Origin: Chloracidobacterium sp.
GTDB taxonomy: Bacteria; Acidobacteriota; Blastocatellia; Pyrinomonadales; Pyrinomonadaceae
Reading direction: 5' to 3'
Length of the DNA: 64,000 nt
Assembly: GCA_016720705.1 (NCBI GenBank)
Contig: JADKKB010000005.1
Location: forward strand, 124,001 to 188,000
The notes beneath the pieces are model-generated. The model saw only the letters and a program-made list of their open reading frames with translations, was not told the DNA's origin and made no database searches. Of this stretch, positions 25,296-32,666 are shown in pieces. The position numbers and the translations under genes were made by a program. Within the stretch, counting starts at the first letter, position 1, and each line of letters starts with the position of its first letter.

Positions 25296-26063
25296 TTATT
25301 GTCCGGTATCGTCACCAATTGCAGGAGATTGCGGAAATACCAAGATCATCACGGCGATCAATACGAGAAATACACCTGAAGCCGCAAATCGGTTGATCTC
25401 CATACCTCCGGCGGCTGGCGACTTGTCTAAAAGATTCCCCACCACCGCCCCGAATGGTCGGGTGAGGATAAAGGCTGCCCAGAATATCCCCGGGCGTGAA
25501 AGGCCGCTAAAGCGATGTAGAGCGTAAAGCACCAAGAGTGCGATTGCGAATATGAAAGCGGAGCCGAGGTAACCAAAGCCGGCGGTGTCCGCAAACCAGT
25601 CGCCGAGGGCGGTTCCTAAGGTCTGTGAAAAGGTTATAGTCAACCAATAGAATAACTCCGTCTTTACGGACGAAACGCTCCCGATAGAAATCGTTCCGGT
25701 TGAGAAACGCCAGATTGCCAGCGTCGCCAATACTGCAAATAGTAGTAGCACCGAGCCGCCTGAGTAGCCAATTCCGAGATCACGGGTCACTAGATCCGCC
25801 GTCGTGGTTCCGACGGTAGTCGAAGCGATGATCGCAAACCAATACAAAGCGGGATGGAACTTTGTCGCCTTTATTTGAGCAATGACCGAAATTACGAATA
25901 TGACTGCGAGAATCGCCGTACTCGCCAAATAGCCCCAGTTCAAGGACATCGAAAAAGCATTGCCGCCAATCTCGCCGAGTGTAGTTGCGAATAGTTTAAT
26001 TATCCAGAAGCCGAGGGTGACGGCCGGAACCTTGCTGAGAACATTCGATTTTGTCTCGTCCAC
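25296..26063 (-). CDS. COG4705-type membrane-anchored protein (copy 1)
   Basis: A 255-residue, 8-segment membrane protein and tandem paralogue of the following gene. Shared signatures are WIIKLFATTLGEIGG, STTVGTTTADLVTRDLGIGY and TFSQTLGTALGDWFADTAG. No signal peptide is cleaved; the first hydrophobic segment starts at residue 15. Upstream by about 90 bases is the PepSY gene on the same strand. In my memory COG4705 proteins often accompany PepSY proteins and two-component systems, which fits here, but substrate or activity is not known. Confidence 0.75.
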   Translation of the reverse strand: MDETKSNVLSKVPAVTLGFWIIKLFATTLGEIGGNAFSMSLNWGYLASTAILAVIFVISVIAQIKATKFHPALYWFAIIASTTVGTTTADLVTRDLGIGYSGGSVLLLFAVLATLAIWRFSTGTISIGSVSSVKTELFYWLTITFSQTLGTALGDWFADTAGFGYLGSAFIFAIALLVLYALHRFSGLSRPGIFWAAFILTRPFGAVVGNLLDKSPAAGGMEINRFAASGVFLVLIAVMILVFPQSPAIGDDTGQ

Positions 26064-26106
26064 GGATTGCTCCCTTAATTTTGAGGTTGATTGATAGTGA
26101 GTGAAG

Positions 26107-26139
26107 GGTTCGCGGTTCCATTGTGAGGAACCACGAACC
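26107..26139. terminator. Imperfect hairpin between PepSY and COG4705 genes
   Basis: GGTTCGCGGTTCC (26107-26119) pairs with GGAACCACGAACC (26127-26139) with one mismatch and a 7-base loop. No T-run follows on either strand. It could attenuate or stabilise the minus-strand transcript. Confidence 0.35.
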
Positions 26140-26156
26140 GCAAATAAATGAAATGC

Positions 26157-26534
26157 CTAGGGCTTCTTTTTCGCGTCTTCTTTCTTCTCTTTAGCCTCAG
26201 CAGCAGCGTTTTCTTCTTCGACCTTTATGACCTTGCCGGTTTTTGCATCGACCCAAACCTCGCTGATCGTTCCTCGGTCGTTCCGTATGTCGAAGGAATA
26301 GACGAGCTTGCCTTTTTCCTTTTCGAGTTCCTCACCCTCGACTTTTCCCGGAGCTTTTTGCAACGCCGTTGCTCTGGCCGCCGCAAGGCTTATTTTTGCT
26401 TTCTTTGCGTGCTTCGTACTCGTCTTTTCCTCTTTCTCCTGTGCAAAGGTGGTCGTCGTCGAAACGACGACGATACCGGCCAAAAGTGTCAGTGAGAGAG
26501 TTAATTGTGCTAGAGCTTTCGTATTAAATTTCAT
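26157..26534 (-). CDS. Exported PepSY-domain protein
   Basis: A 125-residue product with a signal peptide (MKFNTKALAQLTLSLTLLAG...FAQ). A highly charged linker (EKEEKTSTKHAKKAK) leads to one PepSY domain: ISLAAARATALQKAPGKVEGEELEKEKGKLVYSFDIR..GTISEVWVDAKTGKVI, of which ARATAL, YSFDIR and VDAKTGKV are the key parts. The tail is a Lys/Glu/Ala run. PepSY proteins sit in the periplasm and are often linked to metal or peptidase regulation and to sensor kinases. The start at 26534 is chosen because the signal peptide then begins MKFN; the frame is open to 26585. A two-component system lies 1.6 kb upstream on the same strand. Confidence 0.85.
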   Translation of the reverse strand: MKFNTKALAQLTLSLTLLAGIVVVSTTTTFAQEKEEKTSTKHAKKAKISLAAARATALQKAPGKVEGEELEKEKGKLVYSFDIRNDRGTISEVWVDAKTGKVIKVEEENAAAEAKEKKEDAKKKP

Positions 26535-26628
26535 AAAAATTCTCCTATTTGTATTCTCGCTCACGGCTGATTTCCGCGAGTCCACAGACAGGTTAACAAG
26601 TGCAAGATGAACGTAGGATTAAACCCCC

Positions 26629-28029
26629 TTAGCGAACTATGCGATCCGAGGCCTGATCCGAAAAAGTCCGGATAATGGGGCGATCGGCACCTTCAGACTG
26701 CTCTCCATTCCGCTCTTCGAACTCAGCGATCATTTCGTCATATAGTGCAAACAATCGGTCTGTGGCAAGTCCCCACGAATTGTCTCTTGCGGTAGTTACG
26801 GCGTTTTCTGTGCGGCGGGTTCGTTCCGCATCGTTGCATAGAATCTCCTGAATTGCCGTCACGTATTGTTCCGGAGCCGGGCCGACCAGCCAGGCGTTGT
26901 CAGAACTCGCGTATGACATTACGCCGCCGGTGTTTGGCAGAACGACCGGCAAGTTAGCCGCCATCGCCTCAAGCGGGCCGATCCCAAAAGGCTCACAAGG
27001 GTTTGGATGAAAAAATGCATCGCTATTTGCGTAGACCTCGGCCAGTTTAGTTTTGTCAGCCAAATGGCCCATCATCTTGAATTGTCCGGGCGTGAGCCTG
27101 TTTAGCTCATCTTCGAGCCAGTCGGAGAGCGGGCCGCTTCCCAATATCAATAGCCGGTATTTACCCTGATTGGCCGAACACAGATCGGAGCCCTGAAGTA
27201 GTTGAAAGATGGTCGGAATTAACGATATGTTTTTCTCCGGAGATATTCGCCCTGCGTATAGAATGACCCTGGCGTCCTCCGGGAAACCGGCATCGATAAG
27301 CAGCTGTCGGCGAACTTTGTCGTTTCGCTGATATGAGTTGTAAAATTGAAAATCTGCCCCACAATTGCTGACTTTGACGTCGCCCGTCGAGCGAAGTGCT
27401 CCTGCATTCAGCTTTCGCGAACAAAAGTTCGAGAAGACCTCGGCATACGACAGCGGACTCGGACTCGGCGTTAATCCGGCAGTTAGCTCACCCGCGGTAT
27501 AATTGGAGTTTGCGATATGGTAGTCGAACATCGGCAGAATATAATTTCGTACCAACTGACGCGAAAACCAATTGAAAAATTTACCCTTTGAGACGAACGC
27601 ACGAAGATTGTCGTCCATACGCTCGTGCGAGAAATGGATCAGCACCGGCCTGCCGACTTCTTTGAAATGGCCCGTCCTTATGACACCCGCGAGCAGAGAA
27701 AGCAGATACTTTTCGCCGATCTCGATTATGTCCGGCTTCTCGGCTGAGAGTATTTCGCGGATCGGGGTTCCCGTCTGAAGATAGTTTAGCGGGGTGAGTA
27801 ATCGGTACCGGTTATCAATTACAGGTGATTTGAAGGCCTTTACATAATATATGCGCCCGAAATCACCGACCTCCTCGACGGTACTGTTCTCGCCCGGGAC
27901 GATTAGCCGAACACATCGATGGTGCCGGTTAGCGGCCTCAAGTAGCTTGTTGTAAAAGGTGCTGATACCGCCCGAATCTTTATGATAGTAATTTGTAATA
28001 TGGACAGACTTTGGCGATCTTTCAACCAT
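26629..28029 (-). CDS. Family 4 glycosyltransferase
   Basis: GT-B fold glycosyltransferase of 466 aa. The N-terminal half begins VHITNYYHKDSGGISTFYNKLLE, the usual glycine-rich acceptor loop. The C-terminal donor domain shows VILYAGRISPEKNI, LLILGSGPL, ADAFFHPNPCEPFGIGPLEAMA-like (actually SDAFFHPNPCEPFGIGPLEAM, key E-x7-E residues in EPFGIGPLE) and ANLPVVLPNTGG. Sugar and acceptor are unknown; capsule, LPS or glycolipid synthesis are possible. It lies alone between the PepSY gene and the histidine kinase, all on the minus strand. No membrane segment is seen. Confidence 0.85.
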   Translation of the reverse strand: MVERSPKSVHITNYYHKDSGGISTFYNKLLEAANRHHRCVRLIVPGENSTVEEVGDFGRIYYVKAFKSPVIDNRYRLLTPLNYLQTGTPIREILSAEKPDIIEIGEKYLLSLLAGVIRTGHFKEVGRPVLIHFSHERMDDNLRAFVSKGKFFNWFSRQLVRNYILPMFDYHIANSNYTAGELTAGLTPSPSPLSYAEVFSNFCSRKLNAGALRSTGDVKVSNCGADFQFYNSYQRNDKVRRQLLIDAGFPEDARVILYAGRISPEKNISLIPTIFQLLQGSDLCSANQGKYRLLILGSGPLSDWLEDELNRLTPGQFKMMGHLADKTKLAEVYANSDAFFHPNPCEPFGIGPLEAMAANLPVVLPNTGGVMSYASSDNAWLVGPAPEQYVTAIQEILCNDAERTRRTENAVTTARDNSWGLATDRLFALYDEMIAEFEERNGEQSEGADRPIIRTFSDQASDRIVR

Positions 28030-28127
28030 AATGGTTTCCTTGCTCCGACGGTCTTAAACTGACGATCCATCATCACATTAGCAGAGTAAAGATGAACTTA
28101 TGATTAACAAGGTCGGCTCTGGCTATT

Positions 28128-29513
28128 TTATTTTGCTTGTGGGAATCGGACAGTAAATGACGTGCCGGACTTGTCCGATCGTTCCAGAACCAATTCGGCA
28201 TCGTGTATCTCGCTGATCCACTTTGAAATGGCCAGTCCGAGTCCGGCACCGCTGGTCGAAGATTCGTTGCCTCGCTGCCTTCCCTTATCGGCGCGATAGA
28301 AACGTCCGAAGATCTCAGCTTGCTCATCGGCGGGAATTTGCGGGCCGGTGTTGGTAACGGTTAGATGTTGATCCTTGGTCGTTATAGAAATGCGGCCATT
28401 ATCGTGGTTATACTTGACGGCATTGTCGAGAAGGTTTATCAACAGCCGTCGAAGCAGCGATTCGTCACCCGTTACGAGCATTTCGTTGGCAACAAATTCG
28501 ATTCCGATATTTCGCTTGTCTGCCAGGGTTCGGATCGAATGTACACATTCGCCGGCAATTTCGTCGAGATAGACTTCCGAAAAATTTACCGCGAAATTTC
28601 CCGAATCTGCCCGGGCAAGTGTGAATAGATCTTCGACGATACGTGTCAAACGCTTGCTCTCATCGTGTACGATCGATAGAGATTCCTGATACTCTGCAGC
28701 GGTTCTCTCGGACTTGCTAAGGGCAACTTCAGATTCACCTCGAACGATGGCAAGGGGAGTTCGCAACTCGTGTGAGGCATCCGCCATAAATCGCCGCTGC
28801 TGCTCAAAAGACTTGTCCAAACGATCTAACAGATCATTAAATACGGTGGCGAGATTGCCGAGTTCATCTTTTCTATTTATGACCGGTAATCGCTCGTGTA
28901 AATTCTGCGATGTTATCAAATTGGCTCGAGCACTCATTTGCTGAATTGGGCGAAAACTGCGGCGAGCGACAAAATACCCGCCGATTCCAGCTAACAAAAG
29001 AGCAATCGGGGCAACGATCAATAGCGTGTATCTGAGGCGGGCTTCGAGCTCGAGGCTATCGCCTAACGGGTGAAAAACAAATAGGTGAAAAGTGTTTCCA
29101 TCGATCTGAAACGAGTGTTGAAAAACACGATAAGGCTCATCCTTTATTACGTGATCCACGAATGATTCAGGCATTCCGCTTTTCAAGTCGTTCGGAAAGT
29201 CGAAGTCGATAGTCTTACCAATTAGTTTTTCGTTGCTCGATATAACCGCGAATCGGTAGTCGCGAAAGCGGAATGCGTCCATTGCCTCAGCAATACTCTC
29301 TGACGGCTGTTGCTTCCGTTCTTCGTCGCTTTGTTCGGCATCGACCCCGATGACAAAATTCTTAGCCATCTCAACCAAATTGGCATCGGTGTCTGAGCGC
29401 AAAGCACGGACAAATGACAAATACACGAGCGCGCTGAAGGCGATGATCACCAGAGCCAAGGCGAATGTGTACCACAGCGTCAGCTTGACTCTGATAGAAC
29501 TAAACATCGTCAA
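28128..29513 (-). CDS. Two-component sensor histidine kinase
   Basis: Membrane sensor kinase, 461 aa. TM1 is at about residues 9-33, a periplasmic sensor of about 120 residues follows, and TM2 is near 160-185. A HAMP domain (RRSFRPIQQMSARANLI) leads to HisKA with the phosphoacceptor His in FMADASHELRTPLAIVRG, then HATPase_c with LLINLLDNAVKYN (N box), FGRFYRADKG and SGAGLGLAISKWI (G2). The protein start is ATG at 29513 or the third residue ATG at 29507; either overlaps the response-regulator gene. It resembles CusS/QseC-type kinases of OmpR systems. Signal unknown. Confidence 0.93.
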   Translation of the reverse strand: MTMFSSIRVKLTLWYTFALALVIIAFSALVYLSFVRALRSDTDANLVEMAKNFVIGVDAEQSDEERKQQPSESIAEAMDAFRFRDYRFAVISSNEKLIGKTIDFDFPNDLKSGMPESFVDHVIKDEPYRVFQHSFQIDGNTFHLFVFHPLGDSLELEARLRYTLLIVAPIALLLAGIGGYFVARRSFRPIQQMSARANLITSQNLHERLPVINRKDELGNLATVFNDLLDRLDKSFEQQRRFMADASHELRTPLAIVRGESEVALSKSERTAAEYQESLSIVHDESKRLTRIVEDLFTLARADSGNFAVNFSEVYLDEIAGECVHSIRTLADKRNIGIEFVANEMLVTGDESLLRRLLINLLDNAVKYNHDNGRISITTKDQHLTVTNTGPQIPADEQAEIFGRFYRADKGRQRGNESSTSGAGLGLAISKWISEIHDAELVLERSDKSGTSFTVRFPQAK

Positions 29514-30171
29514 GTATGTAACCGGCGCCGCGTCGTGTGCGGATCAATTGAATCGGAAAACCTTCGTCCATTTTTGTTCGCAGGCGTTTGACATAAACCT
29601 CTATCAGATTTGAAAAGGCGTCAAAATTATCGTCCCAAACGTGTGTCGAAATCGCTTCGCGTCCAACAACTTTTCCTCTGTTAATAGCAAGAAATTCGAG
29701 AAGTGCGTACTCTTTCGACGTCAACTCGATCCGTGTTCCGCATCGACAAACTCGTTGTGATATTGTGTCGATCTCAAGATCAGCGACAACGATCTTGGGT
29801 GATCTGATCTCACTATGCCGTCGCGACAAGGCTCGGAGACGAGCAAGCAATTCGCGAAATTCAAAGGGCTTGGTAAGGTAATCGTCCGCACCGTGATCGA
29901 GCCCGATGATCTTATCATCGACCGCGTCGCGTGCCGTGAGCATCAAAATGGGTGCCCGGTTGCCAGTTTCTCTCAATTGTCGACACACATCGAAACCGTC
30001 CTTACGTGGGAGATTTACATCGAGGATGATCAGGTCGTAATCGTTTATTTCGGCTTGATATAGTCCGTCCTCACCATCTCCTGCAACATCGACGGCATAC
30101 GCACTTTCACGCAAACCCTTAGCAACAAAACCAGCGATTCGAAAATCATCCTCGACCAAAAGTACACGCAT
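29500..30171 (-). CDS. OmpR/PhoB-family response regulator
   Basis: DNA-binding response regulator of 223 aa and partner of the downstream kinase. The receiver domain has the acidic pair E7-D8-D9, phosphoacceptor D51 (ILDVNLPRKDG), T79 and K101 (LTKPFEF). The C-terminal winged helix holds LTSKEYALLEFLAINRGKVV and LIEVYVKRLRTKMDEG and ends in the family RTRRGAGYIL. Its stop overlaps the kinase start by about 14 bases, so kinase translation is coupled. No binding-site repeat was identified. Targets may include the downstream PepSY and COG4705 genes, by position only. Confidence 0.94.
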   Translation of the reverse strand: MRVLLVEDDFRIAGFVAKGLRESAYAVDVAGDGEDGLYQAEINDYDLIILDVNLPRKDGFDVCRQLRETGNRAPILMLTARDAVDDKIIGLDHGADDYLTKPFEFRELLARLRALSRRHSEIRSPKIVVADLEIDTISQRVCRCGTRIELTSKEYALLEFLAINRGKVVGREAISTHVWDDNFDAFSNLIEVYVKRLRTKMDEGFPIQLIRTRRGAGYILDDV

Positions 30172-30222
30172 CGTCTTCAGCCTACAGTAACCTAGATTAA
30201 CAGAAGATGAAAATACGATCGT

Positions 30223-31542
30223 TTAGTTGGGCGCGGGCGGAGCAGCGATCTCAAAAGAGAGAAATATTTGCGGAGCACTCACCCGGGCCTTAAGAAATTC
30301 GGTGATGCGGGTTCGGTCGGCCGGCTCGATCTTTGCCGTTGACGTGATGATCGCGATCCACACCGGAGTTTGTTCGGAGTCGCTGTTTTGGACGACTCGT
30401 TGCACTGCACACGAACTTATGGACGGATATTGTGCTTTCAACTCGTCAAATATCTGTTTGCCGAGCGATCTCTCGGTGTCGATCGACGCTGCCTTATCCT
30501 TTAGGGACTTGAGTTCCTTTTCCTTTTCGTTCAACACGGCTTCGAATTGCTTTGATCGCTCATCATCTTTTGTGCCATTGAGGATCGCAAATCCCTGTTT
30601 TATCTCCAGCTTAGTAGATGTCAGGTCGTACTTTTCGAGTTTTGAACGCAATTCGTCGATCGCACTCTCCGAAATGATCTCGCCGCCATATGTCAGCAGA
30701 ATCGTTTGAGATTTGTAATCGATTGATTTCTTTAGCAAATAGTCATTAGGAAATATAGCTTCCTTTTCAATGAATTGATCTGCTCGTTGGCGAAAACGAT
30801 TTTGTTGAACGATGTCGTATCCAAAATAGATGCTTGGCAGCAGTGTCAAAAGGACGACGCCGTAAACGATGCGTTTGGCCATCACTTCGTCGCCGGCGTT
30901 TTCGAGATGCTTGCGCGGGAATTGTAAAAATCGAGTCGTCACGAGCGTCGCAAGTGCGATAAATACTGTGTTGATAACGAACAAATAGAGTGCACCGGTA
31001 AAATAGGCGAAATTCCAATTCGCCACACCATATCCGGCAGTGCAGAGCGGCGGCATCAGCGCGGTTGCGATAGCGACGCCGGGGATTACGTTACCCTTTT
31101 GCTTACTCGACATCGCCAAAATACCGGCCAACCCGCCAAACAGGGCTATCAGAACGTCATAGATGTTAGGCGATGTTCGGGCAAGTATCTCGGACGAAGC
31201 GTCGTTGATCGGCGACAGCAAAAAATAGATCGTCGAGGTAACCAGACCGACGATGAGTGCAAATCCATAATTGAAAATGGCTTTTTTCAGTAGCTGAAGG
31301 TCATTGATCGCCATCCCCATTCCGAGGCCCATTATAGGCCCCATCAAAGGCGATACGAGCATCGCGCCGATGACGACCGCAGTTGAGTTTACGTTTAGGC
31401 CGAGCGACGCTATAAAGATCGCAAAAACGAGGATCCACAGATTAGTGCCGCTAAAGGCAACTCCTATTTCGACGTTCTCAATGACAACGTCGAAATCTTC
31501 TTTTTCGTGCCTCAGGCTAAATGCTCTCAATATTCGATTCAT
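30223..31542 (-). CDS. DUF389 membrane protein (TIGR00341-like)
   Basis: A 439-residue protein with about six transmembrane helices in its first 240 residues. GLNVNSTAVVIGAMLVSPLMGPIMGLGMG and IPGVAIATALMPPLCTAGYG are signatures of the DUF389 family; the shorter keys are IGAMLVSPLMGPI and ATALMPPLCT. The soluble C-terminal half has a coiled-coil (FEAVLNEKEKELKSLKDKAAS) between two small alpha/beta lobes. The family is widespread and uncharacterised. It lies upstream of the two-component genes on the same strand, 51 bases away, so may share a transcript. Confidence 0.85.
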   Translation of the reverse strand: MNRILRAFSLRHEKEDFDVVIENVEIGVAFSGTNLWILVFAIFIASLGLNVNSTAVVIGAMLVSPLMGPIMGLGMGMAINDLQLLKKAIFNYGFALIVGLVTSTIYFLLSPINDASSEILARTSPNIYDVLIALFGGLAGILAMSSKQKGNVIPGVAIATALMPPLCTAGYGVANWNFAYFTGALYLFVINTVFIALATLVTTRFLQFPRKHLENAGDEVMAKRIVYGVVLLTLLPSIYFGYDIVQQNRFRQRADQFIEKEAIFPNDYLLKKSIDYKSQTILLTYGGEIISESAIDELRSKLEKYDLTSTKLEIKQGFAILNGTKDDERSKQFEAVLNEKEKELKSLKDKAASIDTERSLGKQIFDELKAQYPSISSCAVQRVVQNSDSEQTPVWIAIITSTAKIEPADRTRITEFLKARVSAPQIFLSFEIAAPPAPN

Positions 31543-31665
31543 ACGGTTACCGGATTGCCAATAAACCCGCTATCGGTCCAACGCTATCATCCGATAATAC
31601 CAATGTTCCGTCAAAACTCCGTGCTTCGAGCGGGCATTGTTCACGAAGAATACGAGGTTGCCACA

Positions 31666-31731
31666 GGCCGCGATACCGCCAAAATGCTCCAATTCAAGAT
31701 CAATCCCGCGCTGCTCTTTGACGCAAAATGA
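31666..31731 (+). pseudogene. Relic C-terminus of a second HinP1I-like endonuclease gene
   Basis: In frame to a TGA, the 21 residues GRDTAKMLQFKINPALLFDAK match the last residues of the gene at 22435 (GRDSAKMLQFKINPALLFEG) with about four changes; DNA identity over these 66 bases is roughly 85-90 percent. Upstream of 31660 no further nuclease sequence can be read in any frame, so the rest of the gene is deleted. The stop shares bases with the ATG of the following membrane-peptide gene, which preserves what was probably the original operon junction. Confidence 0.75.
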
Positions 31732-31811
31732 GATTTTCGCGAAGCCAGATCATCGGAGCCGTTGTGCTGCTCTTGTTGTTAGTAATAACTGCTGCACTCC
31801 GCATTATTTAG
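31728..31811 (+). CDS. 27-residue single-span membrane peptide (copy 2)
   Basis: ATG at 31728 overlaps the TGA of the relic endonuclease gene (ATGA). The product begins MRFSRSQIIGAVVLLLLLVI and ends TAALRII: basic N-terminus, hydrophobic span, Arg. It aligns without gaps over the first 11 residues with the peptide encoded at 23785 (M-R/K-F-S/T-R/K-SQI-I/T-GA). Conservation of the peptide beside a decayed nuclease suggests either recent decay or independent use. It has no visible ribosome-binding site other than coupling to the upstream reading frame. Confidence 0.6.
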   Translation: MRFSRSQIIGAVVLLLLLVITAALRII

Positions 31812-31819
31812 ACGTGCCC

Positions 31820-32134
31820 ACGTGTTGTGATGACTTGCGGACGTGTGCAGATCACCTGCGGACGTGTTGAGATAAATTACCGATGAGTCCTAGAGACTTA
31901 ACGAAGGGTTGAGACGAGTTACCGATGTGCGCAGATGACTTACCGACGTGTTGAGATGACTTACGGAGGCGCGTAGATGACTTACCGACATGTTTAGACG
32001 AGTTACCGAAGTGTTTTATCTCCGCGTAGAAGTGTTCTGACGACGCGCCGACAGGTTTTTATGAAGTGCCGATGTGTTTTGTTGAGTTGCCGGAAGGTTT
32101 TGTTTGAAAACCGAAGTGTTTATTTTAGCGAAAC
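31820..32134. repeat. Array of about 15 degenerate 21-bp tandem repeats
   Basis: Units stepping exactly 21 bases from 31820 follow a consensus near ACGTGTTGAGATGACTTACCG. Examples are ACGTGTTGAGATGACTTACG at 31946 and ATGTGCGCAGATGACTTACC at 31925; later units (after 32009) diverge more. Plus-strand frames are broken by TGA in most units. The minus strand can be read as a heptapeptide pattern about (S/Q)HVGKSS over 8-9 units, but with stops at both ends and no start codon in place. So it is either a decayed heptad-repeat gene or a non-coding minisatellite. Confidence 0.8.
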
Positions 32135-32138
32135 GAAA

Positions 32139-32651
32139 TTACAATCCTCTGCTGCTTTTTAGCCATTCTCTGTGGTTCCATTGGACACCTTGGGAACCTA
32201 CCTCAAAGGATATGCACGGATCGTTTGATTGAACTAATCCAATAAGTCGGTGTCCCGTCAATAGATAGCTGTATGACCTCGAATGAATGATGTCAAGGAC
32301 GATTTGGGCAATTTCCCCATCGATTTTTGCGAACTGATCGTAGTTCTTAAAAACCAAAGCTCGTCCACCTTCTTCGGGCATTTCAAGGTCGCACAAGCAG
32401 TCATTTAAAGCAGCGAGATTTCTCCCAAAGTAATCTGGAAATTTCAGTTGCTCAGCGAAAGCATCATACATCAAACCATTGTTCTCCCATTTCGAGCAGT
32501 CAAATATTTCAATCAAATAACCGAGCCCTTTTAGAGAATCGATATCTGAATCGAGAATCTCATTGCGATAATAGAGATTCATCGGGCCGTTTTGCATTAG
32601 CGCGTAATCGATCCTTTGCCAGTACTCAGGAATATCTGCAAAAATTTCCAT
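32139..32651 (-). CDS. Barstar-family protein without a recognisable barnase
   Basis: A 170-residue protein whose centre matches barstar: EIFDCSKWENNGLMYDAFAEQLKFPDYFGRNLAALNDCLCDLE, with keys FPDYFGRNLAALNDCL and the preceding helix. Barstars bind and inhibit RNases of the barnase type. About 40 N-terminal and 50 C-terminal residues flank the domain and are not recognised. No barnase gene is adjacent, so it may act as an immunity protein against another strain's RNase. The gene is visibly more AT-rich than its neighbours. It starts 15 bases after the GH92 gene but the link is probably accidental. Confidence 0.82.
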   Translation of the reverse strand: MEIFADIPEYWQRIDYALMQNGPMNLYYRNEILDSDIDSLKGLGYLIEIFDCSKWENNGLMYDAFAEQLKFPDYFGRNLAALNDCLCDLEMPEEGGRALVFKNYDQFAKIDGEIAQIVLDIIHSRSYSYLLTGHRLIGLVQSNDPCISFEVGSQGVQWNHREWLKSSRGL

Positions 32652-32666
32652 ACAGCCTCAAACGTA

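Noticed and set aside
31820..32134. CRISPR array
   Set aside because: Units are contiguous with no spacers, are 21 bases and degenerate, and no cas genes are nearby.
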